Below, in pieces: positions 10,809 to 22,601 of a stretch of DNA of 64,000 nt; position 1 is the stretch's first letter; each line of letters opens with the position of its first letter. The notes beneath the pieces are model-generated. The model was not told the origin of the DNA. It saw only the letters and a program-made list of their open reading frames with translations, and did no database searches. Origin of the DNA: Pleodorina starrii. Its lineage: Eukaryota; Chlorophyta; Chlorophyceae; Chlamydomonadales; Volvocaceae. Position numbers and translations under genes: made by a program. The stretch is from contig BRXU01000004.1 of NCBI GenBank assembly GCA_030267565.1, forward strand, positions 3,044,501 to 3,108,500, in the 5' to 3' direction.

Positions 10809-13800
10809 TCACTGCGCCGCCGTCTCCCCCTCCTCCCCCTCCAGGTCGAAGCCCAGCACATCGGAGCTGAACTGGCCGGCGGTGATGGTGGGCGGGAGGG
10901 CCTTCTCGGGGCTGGGCACCCCCGTGAGCGCCGCCAGCGCCACCGCCAGCTCGTCCGCGCCCATCTGCTCACCGGCGGTGCGCAGCAGCGACATCAGGCG
11001 CTCGCGGGTGAGCCTGGGCTCGTCGGGGCCTGAAGGGAGAGGGGGCGAGGAGGGCGGTTGGGTGTGGGGGGGGGTGAAGGGCATGGGGGAAGAAGGCAGT
11101 GGGCTCGGGGAGGGAAGGGGTTGCGGCAGCGGACCCACCTACTCAACCCACCCCGCCCCGCCCACCTGGCGCCGCCCCCTCCAGCTCCCTGAACGCCTGC
11201 ACCACGTCCTGGTGTGTGACGTTGAAGAGCGGTCGGTGGTTGACGTAGAGGCACAGCAGGTCGGCGAAGGACACCCCGGGCAGCGCATCCATATCGCGGC
11301 CGTGCGCCATGTAGGCCAGGTGGTTGGTCAGGTGCTCAATGTCCGCCTCGGAGGGGTAGAACCCGGCGGCACGCATCAGGTCGGGAACAACCTCCAGAGG
11401 CACGGTGCCTGTGCGTGACCGTGTGCGTGTGTGTGCGTGTGTGTGTATGGGGTGGGGGTGGGGGGTAGAGGGAGGGACAGGGGTAGCAGTGGGTGAGTCC
11501 GAACGGGTAAAGCTGGGAGGTGCAAGGGGGGGAGGGGCTTCGTGTGCGGGAGCGCTCCGAGAAGTGGTGCGGCATCCCGCCACCGTTACCTCCCTTGACC
11601 GCCCCTCAGGCGGCATAAGGCCTTGTCTGGCCGCTTCACCCTCCCTCACCGCCAGGCTCATCCCGGCCCGGCCCGGCTTGGATCACACTCCCACTCCGCT
11701 CGAAACCCACACCAGCACACCACCACTCAGCCAACCCAGGATTCCAGACAACCTACTCACACACCTACCCACCCACCCGGCTTCCCAGCCAGCCGGGCAC
11801 CCACCTGGCACCGCACGTGCCTCCAGCGCCTCCTCCCCCTGCGTCTTGATCTGCGCATACACAAAATAGTCCCTCATCTCCCGCAGCAGCTCCGGGTCCC
11901 CCAGCACTTCGCTCCAGCGCGCCTCGTCGCCCGCGGAGGCGGCACTGGCGGCGGAGCGCTCCAGGGGGGAGGTGTTGATGTCCCAGCTGGCAAGCGTGCC
12001 GTCGGCGCCTACGACAGGGGTGGGCGGGGGGTTGCGGTGGGTGGGTGGGCTCAGGGTAGGTTCGCGGGTTCCGGGTAGGTGCGAGAGTTTGGGGGGTTCG
12101 GGGGTGGGGGGGGGGCGGAGTGGAAGGGCGTTGAGGGCTGCCCTGAGAGGGGCAGCCGGTGCGGCAAAGGTCGTGCTGTGCTGCCATACACATACACACG
12201 ACCCGGCGCACTTCCCCGCGTCACCGCTGTCGTTCACTCGAGGGCACAGCCCGGCGGTCCCATTTCATCGTTGTCGCCCGGCCGGCCGGGCCTCAACAGG
12301 CCGAAGACGAAGGGCTGCGGCAGGCAGGCCTCAATTCATGCCGCCTAACTGCAGTAAACTCAGACGTCCCCACCCCACCCCTCAGCCGCACCCCCTCCCA
12401 ACCCCAACCCCCCGCCCTCTCCTTCGCTCACCCACGGTCATCAGCTTGCGGCCGTCGTACGAGATGGTGATCGCCCGCACCTCCCCCGGGTGCGCAATGA
12501 GACCCATGGTTCGTGCGGGGTCTCCGTCCAGCGGCCAGGCGATGAGTCCCACCACTCGCTCGGCGGTGCGGTAGGCGAGGAAGGCCGAGTCGGAGGCGGG
12601 GCTCTTGAACATGACTAGCTGGGCGATGGGGCCGCCGAAGGTGGGGCCCAGGAAGGTGGCCTCCACGGCGGGGCGGTCGGGGTTGAACACGCGGATCTTG
12701 TAGCTGTCGTCTGTGGGGGGGGGGGGAGGGAAGAGGACGCGGGTGGGAGGGGTGTGTGTGTTTGTATGTGTATGTGTTTGTGTGTGTGTTCGTATGTGTC
12801 CGCGCCTCTTCTTTGCTAATGCCCCCCTTCCCTGCCCTCATTACCCAAACCTCCTTCCCTCCCTACCCCTGTTCTCGGCAGCCTACGTCCTTCCGCTACG
12901 GTATCGTTTATCTTCTCCACCCTCCCCTCCTTCCCCCTCCTCAACCCACCCGACACCAGCAGGTGCGTCTCCGCCGCAAACGCCCGGAAGTACTGCAGCG
13001 GCGGCGCAAAGGTGAGCGAGGTGGGCGCCCCGCCGCCGGGCGGGAAGTCGTAGTAGGCCGCCGGCCGCAGCCCCGCCGCCACCCCCGACCCCGCCAGGTC
13101 GTACTCCACCACGCGGCTATCGGCGCCCACACTCAGCAGCCGCGTCTGACCCGAGGGGGACTCGCCGAATATGAGCGCGGCGATGCGGCCGTGGTGGGAG
13201 CGGCAGCGGCCCAGGAACTCCCAACGCATGGTGTGTTTGTACGGCAGGAAGGCGTACAGCAGCACCTGCGGTGGGATGGGGATAGGAGTAGGAGTAGGGA
13301 TAGGAGTAGGGGTGGCGTGGGGGTGAGGGCGGGAGGGAGGGTGGGTAAGAGGGAGGGGGCTGGGCTGATGGTGGTGTACCACCACTGCGGCCTCCACTGT
13401 GTAAGTTACGGTACCGACTCGACTCGACTCGACTCGACTCGACTCGACTCGACTCGACTCGCGACGCGGTGTGCGTACGGTCCTACTCCTCTCCCCTTTC
13501 TGAGACCTGAGTTCGCCCCTTTCTCCCGCCCCCCACCCGATTGCGTTGCCTCCGTCCCTTCGCTGCGGCTCCCCCCCCAAAACGGCCCTCTCACTCACCC
13601 ACCCCCCCACCCCCCCACCCTCACCCACCCTCACCCACCCCCCCACCCCCCCACCCTCACCCACCCTCACCCACCCCCCCACCCTCACCCACCCTCACCC
13701 ACCCCCCCACCCCCCCACCCTCACCCACCCCCCCACTCTCATTTTTTTACCCCCCACTCTCACCCTCACCCCCCACCTGGTGGTTGTCGTCCGCCGCCGC

Positions 13801-16800
13801 GATGTGGTGCCCCGTGTTTGACACCGCCAGTCGGGTGATGCCCGCCGCCGTGTTCCGCAGCACGTGTGCATCCGCCAGCGTGTCCCCATCCAGCACGTGC
13901 AGGTGGCCGCTGCCAAAGCCCACCGCCAGCAGCGCACCGTCGCGGGAGTAGCACAGACTGCGGCCCTCCTGCGCAAACGACCGGGGGCCCCGGATCAGAG
14001 GAGACTGGGGTTCAGGGTCAGCAACGCCAACTCGGGGGGCCAACAACAGGGAATCAGGGACTCATCGGGGGGGGGTAGGCTACTAGGGGTCAGGTCCTAC
14101 ATCCGAGATACACACGGCTCGAGGCACGACACACGACACACGGCACGCGACGGGACACGACCAAGCCGCCACGCAGCTCCCCCACAGCCCGAATACCGGT
14201 ACCTACGGCTAAGCTGCCGGGGGTGGAGCTGGAGACTGGAGACGGGAGGGGGGGCAGCAGCTACAGAACACCGGCACCGGCGGAACAGCACAGCACAGCA
14301 GGGCAGGGCAAGCAGCGAGGCAGCGCCACCCTTGTGCGCCCGCCCGCTCGCTCGCCCGCTCGCGCTCTCCCTCACCATTTTCGGCCCGAACACGCGCGAG
14401 GTGACGAGGCAGTGCGCGATGGAGTCCCAGCGCTGCAGCCCCCCACCGCGGCCCAGCACCGAGAACTCGGCACGTGTGGGGTGCGCGGCGATGTCCACCA
14501 CATCCGCCAGCAGCGAGTCAAGCACGGAGGAGCCGCGCCGCCGGTCGGCGTCGTACTCCTCAAACGTGGCCGACTGAAGTCCACAAAGGGGAGGGCCAGG
14601 GGGGGATCCACGGATAGGCCGAAGCCCGGCCCAGGGGGTGTGGGAGAGGAGCGGAATAGGAGGCCTGGGCGACAGCGGCGCGAGCCATCCCCAGAAGCTA
14701 CCTGAGGTAGGTACCACCTTTGTTACCCCCCACCCCCGACCAGACACAGACACAGACGCGGACACAGACACACAGACGCGCACACGGACACGGACCTGCA
14801 CCGATATGATTTTCGACTGCGCTGTTGCCACCACGAAGTCGGGCACCATGAAGCGGTTGAGTGTGTCGGCGGCGTCGGCGTGGGCGATGCGGTCGGGGAG
14901 CACCGCGGAGAAGGCAACGGCGGTAACGGGGCCTGGAGGGGGGAGGAGGAGGGGGGCGGGAAGGGAAGGCGGGGGAGGGGGAGCAGGTGACGCGGATAGG
15001 GGAAGGGTGCGCCGTATGATGCGCGGTGGCAGTGGTGGCGGTGGTGGTGGCGGCGATGGTCTTGGCTGGCCGCTGCACCCCGGGAGCGGCAGCCGGGCGC
15101 GTCCTTCGGGCTGCAGACACCCATCCACCCATCCCCGCCCCGCCCAGGCCAGGCCCGGGCCCGGTCCTGCCCAGTCATCCGCTCGCTCGCTCGCTGCGTG
15201 TCTCGCTCGCTGCCCCTGCCCCGCCCGCTCACCCGCCGCCAGGTCCTCGAACCAGGCCACGATCCTCAGCAGCGGGTCGAAGAATCTCACGTAGCCGTCC
15301 TCCCCCCCGCTGACGATGAAGTCGCCCACAGTGGACAGCAGTGTGATGGGGGAGGAGTGGATGCGCATCAGCTTGATGGCGCGGCGGTCGGTGGCGCTGG
15401 TGCCGACCTGAAAAGGTGGGCCGGGGGCGAGGGTGGGGTTGGGGTGTGCCGGGTGGGGCCCGGCTCCGTCGCTCCTCTTTTTCCTTTTCCCAGCTCCAGC
15501 TGGCCCGTAGCCCTAAGCTCCGCATCATCTGTCCTGCCTTCCGCGCCCCTCCCCTGCCTGCGGCCCCCCTCCACCTCCCAGCCTCCTCCCCCTCCCCTGC
15601 GCACCACCCATCCCGGAACCCCATCCGTCTGTCAAAACCCTAAGCAAACCCAAAAGCACCCTCCTCTCCCCCTTTCCATAATCATATTTCCTCATAAAAC
15701 AAGCCTGCCTCCCTCCCCCTACCCGCGCCTCCACGCCTCTGTTCCCCCGGATCGCCTCGGTCGCTTCGTCGCGGTTTTTCCTTGCCTCCCCCCTCCTCCC
15801 TGTACTCAACAGGCCTACGCAGACTACCGGTGCCTTCCTCCACCCCTCCCTCCCGGGTAGGCCCCCTCCCTCCTCCCTCCCCTCCCCCTTGCCCCCACCT
15901 GCGCCGTGATTCCCTGCTCGTCCCACACCAGCAGGTCCCCATCCTCCGTTGCGGTCAGCGCCTGCGTGGTGCCCGGTACGAACACCGAGCTCACAAAGTC
16001 CGCCACCTTCTTCTGCTTGAAGTCTCGGGAGCGCAGCGGGGGGGAGTAGTACTGGAAGCGGGAGGCGCCAGGGGACCAGCTCCAAAAGTACACGCGCTTC
16101 TTGCCGTTGGAGATGAGCTCCTGGGGGGGTGGGGTGGAGGGGTGGGGTGGAGGGAGGGCGAGGGCAAAGGCAGATGGGGATGCGGGTGGTGGTGTGGGAG
16201 GTGGGACCGAGAGGCACAGGGGGTACACTGGATGGTAGGATTCGCTCCGTTCACTCGGCTCGCCATCGGTTAGGGTACTTGGCCTCGGTTCCTCTTCCAC
16301 GCCTGCTCGGCCGCCCGCTCGGCTGCGACACGACACGCCGCCACCCCTGCGGGCTCGCCCCCCCTCCCCCCGCTCCCCCGGCCCGAACCACGCAGGCGGG
16401 GAGAGCCTCCACCGCTGCCGGGCCGGGCCGGGCCGGCGGCCAGGCCAGGGCGGCGGTGCAAGCTGCCCGCAGCCCCCAGTATTCCTCCGCGTGCTCGCGA
16501 CCCAGCCCCGCCCCTCCCCCCGCTGCTGGGCCAGCGCTGGACCCGTTCGCCAACGTCGCCTCCATGCCACTGCTGCGCCTTTTCATGTGCTTAATCCGCC
16601 CCCGGCCCCGCCCCGCCCCGCCACGCAACGCGGCCGTCGTCCTTGCCTGCGGGTTGTTGGGGCTGAACCTGAGGGAGAACTGGATGTCGCCCAGCGGCAT
16701 CACCGTCGTCACCACCGGCCGCAGAGGCCCCGCCGCCGCCCGCTCGCCCGACTGAGAGGGACTGCCACCCCCCTGCTGCTGCATCTGCTGCTGCCGCGCC

Positions 16801-18553
16801 TGGTAGGCCGCCGCAGGGTCCAGCAGCGCTGACAGCGACCAGAGAGACACCTGCGCGCACCACACCGCACCGCACCACGTTGCGTTGCGTTGCAAAGCCC
16901 TAAGGATTTCGTGCAAGGGTCGGTGTGGCGCCGGGGGATGTCGTAAGCGGGTGTTGTGGGAGCCGGCGGCGGCGGCGCTGTTCGGACGTTGGAGCGGTGC
17001 CCCGGTGTGGACCCCGGCCGCAGCCGCAGCCTGGCGGCGACACCCACCAGCCACCCCCCACTGCCCTGCTTCCACCCCCCGGCTACGCCCTGTCCCGGGG
17101 CTGGGGCTGGGGCCGCCCGGCAGCGGTAAGCGCCTCCCCGGCTGGAGCGGTGTGTGCAAGGCAAGTGAGCCCTCCCCGCCAGCCTCCCAGCTCCGCCAGT
17201 GCCGCCCCTTGCTCCCCCGAGCTCCTCCTGCCTGAGCCAGCAGCCCAGCACCAGCGGCCCAGCACCAGCGGCCCTCCCTCCCTCCCTCCCTCCTCCATCG
17301 TTCCATCCATCCCACAGCGCCGCGGCCGCCCACTTGTCCGTCCCTCCCTCCGTGCGGTCCTTGCCAACTCGGCGAGCGGACGCGGAGACATCGCAGTGCG
17401 AGGACATCGCCAAGAGTAGCCGCGTGCACCCACCCTGGAGCAGCACGGCGTCAGGTCCCAGCCCCGCTCCCCAGCCGCCCCGGGAATTTTAGTCTCCGCC
17501 TCTCCCGACCGTCACTACCCCGCCCGCCCCCTCCCCGCCCACACGACGGCGGCCCGATGCTGCCGCACCCCCCTCCCCACCCAACCCGCCCCTCCCCTAT
17601 CCCCGCCACCGCCTTCGCTGTCACCCTCTGGACAATCCCCCTCCCGCCCACCAGTCCTCCAGCCACCCCCCCAGGTCCACCTCCGCCGCCGGTACCGCCC
17701 TCCCCTCCCCTCCCCGGCCCGGGGCCCTCACGGTCCGGTACCTCCTGCTCGTGCGTGTCCGGGTCCGGCGCTGAGAAGGTCGCCAGCCACATTCCGTCCA
17801 GCGACACGTCCATTGTGAAGACGCCGTGGCGGTGCGGGCGCTGCACGGTGCAGGTGGGCAACCCCGTGCGCACGTTCCACACCACCAGCAGCGACTCGGG
17901 GCCCTGGTCGGCGGTGATGACGTGCGAGCGGTCATCCGTGGTGGCGATGCAGGTGATGGGGCTGGTGTGGCCCTGGGTGCGAGAGGGGGAGGGGAGGGGG
18001 AGGGGAGGAGAGGGAGAGTTGGGTGGGAGGCGGGGGCCGCAGGACCCGGGAAAGAAGTGGGGAAGGGGGCTCGGGTGTTCGCCAACACCGCTGCTGCTGG
18101 CGCACGTGAGCGTGGAGGAGGAGTTTGGCCTCTCTCTGCGTGTGTGCTGCGGAGAGTGCTGATAGGGGGTGGGCGTGAAACAGGCCGCAGCAGACCCTCG
18201 CGACCCACGGGGACACCGGCGGGCGCGCCCCCCACATGCGCGCACACCGTTCCCGGCGGTCCCAGCGATGACTCACCTGCAAGAACACCTGCCTCCTCAG
18301 CCGCTTGTCGTAGATGACAGCGGTATTGGCTGCCAGGTAGCAAATTTTGTCCGTGTACCCATCGGACAGGTTGACTACGCTGTGCTTGATGCTGGCCGAG
18401 GCTCCAAAGACCCAGCTAAGTGACTGCGTGCATATATAGGCGTCGGACCCAAATCCAAGCATCCATTAGCGTGCGCGGCCCCATTATTCCGTCCGCACAT
18501 GGAAGTCTCATCGAGCATGAAATTCTTACCAAGGCCTGTGGATCCTCAGCCAT
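10809..18553 (-). CDS. FAP251: CFAP251/FAP251 (WDR66) axonemal WD-repeat protein
   Basis: Cilia- and flagella-associated protein 251, a subunit of the calmodulin- and spoke-associated complex at the base of radial spokes in the axoneme (family knowledge). Fourteen exons: 18553-18530, 18423-18277, 17972-17742, 16850-16647, 16120-15899, 15407-15233, 14932-14796, 14573-14376, 13968-13777, 13265-12950, 12710-12432, 12008-11805, 11408-11166, 11029-10809. Every phase matches; 930 residues. Exon 1 encodes only MAEDPQAL, joining to SLSWVFG, the family's N-terminal signature. WD-type blades follow, e.g. GHTSPITCIATT, LLVVWNVRTG, GGEDGYVRFFDP, SVGADSRVVEYDLAG and GADGTLASWDIN. The C-terminal part is the EF-hand-like region typical of the family: EMRDYFVYAQIKTQGE, AAGFYPSEADIEHL and LLCLYVNHRPLFNVTHQDV. 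Intron 4 starts with GC rather than GT (16646-16645). The start of exon 9 could instead be extended by 15 residues using an upstream AG. A Gln-rich insert sits at residues 220-240. Confidence 0.93.
13416..13460. repeat. (GACTC)9 microsatellite
   Basis: Nine perfect tandem pentamers inside the CFAP251 intron between exons 9 and 10. Confidence 0.95.
13594..13735. repeat. C-rich minisatellite (CACCCACCCCC/CCTCACCCA variants)
   Basis: Irregular tandem array of short CACCC-containing units in the same CFAP251 intron as the (GACTC)n array. The strand bias is extreme, almost no G on the plus strand. Confidence 0.85.
14606..14620 (+). repeat. Dispersed short element, copy 1 (one mismatch)
   Basis: ATCCACGGATAGGCC, preceded by a G run and followed by AGCCCG. 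It differs by one base from the core found at 32504 and 47122. Confidence 0.45.
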
Positions 18554-18946
18554 GTTTATGGTGTCAGTTACACAGCTAGGATTGAATTATCGTAAACATT
18601 TCATGCCAGCGCGTGCGAAAACCGTTCCTAGCGGACTCTGGCGTAAAATTAGGCGACCATGCTTCGTGATTTGTCAATCATAGCTCTGAGCAGTGTTTGG
18701 CATGCGCAGTACTACCCAAAACCCGAAAAATCGAAGTGCCGTAATATCGTACATTCCTGTTGACGAGCTGACTAGCCCTCGCTTGCTTTCCCAAGGTTTT
18801 AGAAGCTCGGTGCAGTAAACACACATTGTGAATATTAAGGTCAAGGCCGCGCATTTTGTAGTGACAGTTTTTGGCGGTCGTGTCACGCCCAGCACTCCGA
18901 AACGCGGTCTTTACTTTGTCCCGCGCGCGTCGGCTTCTGCTCCGTG
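18554..18946. promoter_or_regulatory. Divergent promoter region, CFAP251 / lipoyl-Kgd4
   Basis: Spacer of 393 bp between two start codons facing away from each other. It is markedly more AT-rich than the exons on either side and must contain both 5' UTRs. No clear TATA box or RFX-like X-box was identified. Confidence 0.5.
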
Positions 18947-20439
18947 ATGGCCTCCCGTCACGCCTTAGGCCAAGCTATGCAGCTCTTAGGGCTGTCAGTG
19001 CCGTGCTCCTCGGCTTGCGGCCTGCCGCTGCAAGCTGCGCGGCTTATCAGCGCGTCAGCCTTCCGCCTTTGGCCGGACGTGATAGTTCCGCCGATGGGTG
19101 AATCCATCAAAGAAGGCTCAATTGCGGCCGTGCTTAAGCAGGTAGGTGTGGGGGTCACGACGGTTGTTGCTCGACACCATGGGGAACGGCAAGGATTATG
19201 CGGTCGCGCGTTACGCGAGGCACGCATTTGCAATTTGACGCAAATTTTGTTGATCCGGCTGGCATGTTGGACGTCCGCGCCTCCCCTCGCCGTCCGGTGC
19301 CGTTTTGCGGGGCAAAACCTTGGCCGCGACAACTGTAGATCATCTTCCGCCTGAAACACTAGCGTAGCGCTTGGCTCGTTTTGGGGCTGTGCCCGCACGC
19401 AATGGGCTTGAGGCGCTCAGCGCAGGGCCGCCCTTCCCGGCGTCAGGCAGGCGAAGGCCCTCTGTCGCCCCCCAAAGCCGCCTCGCTTCGCAGCCCCCAC
19501 CAACGCTCAGACAGCAGCAGCGCCCTCCCATGCCCGGGCACCCATCTGCCTGCGGTCCCGTTCGGACAGCGCGTGGGGCGCGCGGCAGCGCAACCCGGCA
19601 TGAACCCCAACGGCATGAACCAACATGCTGACCACGTACCCCCGACCTGCTGCAGCACGCGCCTGGTGGTCACGCACCTGGTGCAAGCTATAGGGGCCAC
19701 AGTGTTGTACTGAAGCACTCACCTCGTTCGGGGCCCATTGTAACAACCGCAAACTGGTCAGATGTCTTGATAGCTACGGACATTATCCCCCGCCGGCGAC
19801 GCTCACTCGCTCCCTCCCTGGACCCTGCGGGCGCCCCTCTCCGGTGCACGGCCGCCTCGGCCGCAGGTCGGTCAGTCCGTGCGGGAAGACGAGGTGATCG
19901 CGCAGATCGAGACGGACAAGGTGACGATCGACATCCGGGCCCCGGCGGCTGGGGTGCTGCAGCAGCTGAATGTCAAGCCCTCGGATGTGGTGGTGGCGGG
20001 GCAGGTCGTGGCAGTGGTGGGCGCGGGAGCGCCCGCCGCCGAAGCGGCGACGCCGGCGGCGGCGGCGCCAGCCGCCGCCGCCACCACCTTGGCCTCGACC
20101 TCCGGTCGCTCCTGCCACATCCACTTTCCGCCGCGGGTCACTTCGGCGGGAGCCCGCATCAGTGATCTGCCGGGAGCGGAGTACGCCGCGGCGCTGGCGG
20201 CAGCGGAGAAGCCCGCGGTGGCGACGGCGACGGTGGAGGCAACGGCGGCGGCGGCGCCGCCGCCGCCGCCTGCGCCGGCGGCGCCGGAGTATCCCATGCC
20301 CGCCGCCAAGGCGGCGCCGCCGCCGATCAGCAAGAATAAGCTGCAGTACATCACGCGGCCGGACGGCCGGGGGGGCCCGCCGCGGCGGCCGCTGACGGAG
20401 CGGGAGCTGGAAATGATCAACTTGGGCGGGGTGTACTGA
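18947..20439 (+). CDS. Lipoyl domain fused to Kgd4/MRPS36-like tail (2-OGDH adaptor candidate)
   Basis: Two exons, 18947-19141 and 19867-20439, phase 0; 255 residues. Residues 1-40 are rich in Arg, Ala, Ser and Leu with few acids, as in a mitochondrial targeting peptide. Residues 43-125 are a biotinyl/lipoyl domain: DVIVPPMGESIKEGSIAAVL, VREDEVIAQIETDKVTIDIR with the lipoylated lysine in ETDKV, then APAAGVL. This is most like the E2 of 2-oxoglutarate dehydrogenase. No acyltransferase core follows. Instead, after an Ala/Pro hinge, there is CHIHFPPRVTS (about 142-152) and a C-terminal RRPLTERELEMINLGGVY. These resemble the N- and C-terminal motifs of Kgd4/MRPS36, the small protein that tethers E3 (dihydrolipoamide dehydrogenase) to the eukaryotic 2-oxoglutarate dehydrogenase core. 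Known: Kgd4 recruits E3, and the lipoyl arm shuttles substrate. Inferred: this protein is a Kgd4 carrying its own lipoyl arm. A truncated E2 is the alternative, but the tail motifs argue against it. Confidence 0.8.
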
Positions 20440-20445
20440 GATGGG

Positions 20446-20468
20446 TTTTAGGGGGTTTTAGGGGTTTT
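20446..20468. repeat. Interstitial telomere-like repeat (TTTTAGGG)n
   Basis: Two TTTTAGGGG(G) units and a partial third, starting 7 nt after the stop codon of the lipoyl-Kgd4 gene, so within its 3' UTR. The G-rich strand is the sense strand here, whereas the copy at 3465 has the C-rich strand. Confidence 0.8.
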
Positions 20469-20713
20469 GCCGTTTGTGGAAGTAGCGGTTGGTTGCTGCC
20501 AGGGGCTGAAGGTAGTAGACTGGCAGCTGTGGGGACAGGATGTAGGAACGCGATGGAAGGTGATTCTGGGCGGTGGGTGCTCTGGGTGGCGTGGCCAGGG
20601 GGCCTTGGGAGCGAAGCAGGATACGGTAGGAAGAAAGGCGGACAGACGGCGGGAGGCGGCGGCGGTGGCAGCCTGGTTCAGCAGCTCGGCCGGTCGAGAG
20701 TCGGCGGGGCGAG

Positions 20714-20718
20714 TGTAA
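20714..20718 (+). terminator. TGTAA polyadenylation signal of lipoyl-Kgd4 gene
   Basis: TGTAA, 275 nt after the stop codon on the same strand. Confidence 0.6.
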
Positions 20719-22601
20719 GCTCTCCGGCTGCGCTGTCGTCGGCCGGTCTTGGCCGGTCAGGGTGATTGGAGCCGTGCCCGCTTCCGCAGAAGCTTGACTA
20801 GCAAGTAGTGCAGAGGTGGTTCCGGAGTTCCGCGGTCGCGGGGCGTTGCGGTTGGTGGAGCGGAACTGGCTGTGTGGCGTGCGGCTGTGTGGCGCTGTGT
20901 GGGGTCACGGACCTCTGGCACCACGGGCACAGCCCCCGCCCGGGTACGAAGCCGCTAAAGCCTTACGCCCCGGGCGGGGCGGTGGCGCTCTTGGTGGAGT
21001 GGGGTAGGGTGAGGCGTATGGCATGCAGCCGGGCGGGTTTGGCGGTGCATGGGGACGGTTCAGATGTGAGGCCCCCGCCCCTTGCGCCCACCATCGATCC
21101 CAGATCGTGTCGATCCCTGCCGATTGATAGCGAGCGTTGCGGCTCCTTGGCTGGTGGGGGCTGCGGTGCTTCCGGATGTGATTTTCAGTGAGAACATCAG
21201 TTCAGTCAAGTTCAGGACACCCGGTTGGGTTGGGTCCAAAGATCGCGAGCCAGCCGTTTGGGCGTGCATGCGTGGGCGGGCGCAGCGCGGGCCCGAACGG
21301 CCACATAGAGGATGTGTGAGCACCCCAACATATTACTATCGCATCTCGTTGTAACGATGGTCGAAGATTGTCGAGTCTGTCAGGCTGCTGCTGGACACAC
21401 ACACAAGTACACAAGTACACCTCCCGATTCCCGCACACCCAGGTCACCGCTGCGGTGATCGTTACTACGCCCCTGGTAGCCCCTGGTAGGCGACAGCGCA
21501 AAAGCTCGACCTAGGCTCAACCACCTCGCGGCCGTCGTAGCTGCAGCCGCCCCAAGTGTAGTGTAGCGGGCTCTTCTTAAGATTCCGTGGCCGAGCGCCA
21601 CAGCCCATGCGCATCCCGCGGGATCCTGGGTCCCGGCTGTGGCCCCGCTCGGTTTCGGAGCCAGCCGTCTGGGTTTCCGCCGATGCCCAGGGGCCGCGGG
21701 GGGAGAACGGGTGGCACGGGTGAACCCACGCATTCCATTGCTTGGATTGGGGCACGGCCGGAGCGTCGGAAGCGTCCCAGGGTGCACCTTCGGTGCGGAG
21801 AATGCAATGTGCTGCTCCAGATCCAGAGGAGTTCCAAGCCCCAGTACGGCAGGTGAAAGCCCCGGAGCGTGTTGCCCGTGCGCAATGTGCAGGGCGGGGC
21901 TATGGTGGGGACAGTGCGCGTCATATGCGGCACAGCACTTGGCGCCGTTCGGTGCTGTGCGGGTGGCCCCGTGTGTTCCGGGCTCCAGAGGATGAGCGCG
22001 GGGTACTGGGGGTTGTTGGGAGCCCCGGATTGCAGCCCCGCTCCGGGGTGCCGTCTGCGATGTTGCAGAGCACTATGCCCCTCCGGCGCTTGGGCGTCAG
22101 GTAGGACGTAGGAGCCTATCTGTTCCGAGCTCCCAACGATAATCCTCTCCTCTTGCAATTCTTTGGCAAATCGCAGCTGATGTAGCAGTTGCGAAGCTCG
22201 ACAATTTGCGGCTGGTTCGGATTTTGGGCTGGGCCCTGGTCCAACAACTGCCCAACGGTACAACCCACAAGATTGTGCCAACCTGGATCTGGGAAGCCAC
22301 GACTTAATCTTCAAGTTTACAGTACGCCGAGTATAAAGATTGATAGGGAATGCCATCTTTATGAGTCACAAAAACGACATTCCACATGAGCTGGACACGC
22401 TCGCACAAGGGTGCATTAGAATCGACTTTTCCAGAGAGTAAATGGTACCGATAACTGATGCTTGCTTGTCAGCTCGCATCCACTGCTCAATGGCAATAAC
22501 TGATGTCCGGCAATGAGATAAGGTGTCGTACTTACATTGAACGCGGCAAGACAAGAACGCAAAACTCGCCATTCTACACTGCTTTAGGGTCAATTGCAAA
22601 G
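20719..22601. other. Intergenic region and SBP1 promoter
   Basis: No supported gene. A minus-strand open frame of 259 codons at 22356-21577 has no recognisable motif and is treated as spurious. A TATA-like TATAAAG at 22332-22338 lies about 265 nt before the SBP1 start and could be its promoter element. The sequence from about 22290 to 22600 is more AT-rich than its surroundings. Confidence 0.45.

Noticed and set aside
3465..20468. Window as a true chromosome end because of TTTTAGGG repeats
   Set aside because: Each array has only two to three units, in opposite orientations, inside ordinary genes.
21577..22356. 259-codon minus-strand open frame upstream of SBP1
   Set aside because: No recognisable motif or splice partner, and Pro/Arg/Trp-rich composition typical of chance frames. 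Kept only as a note.
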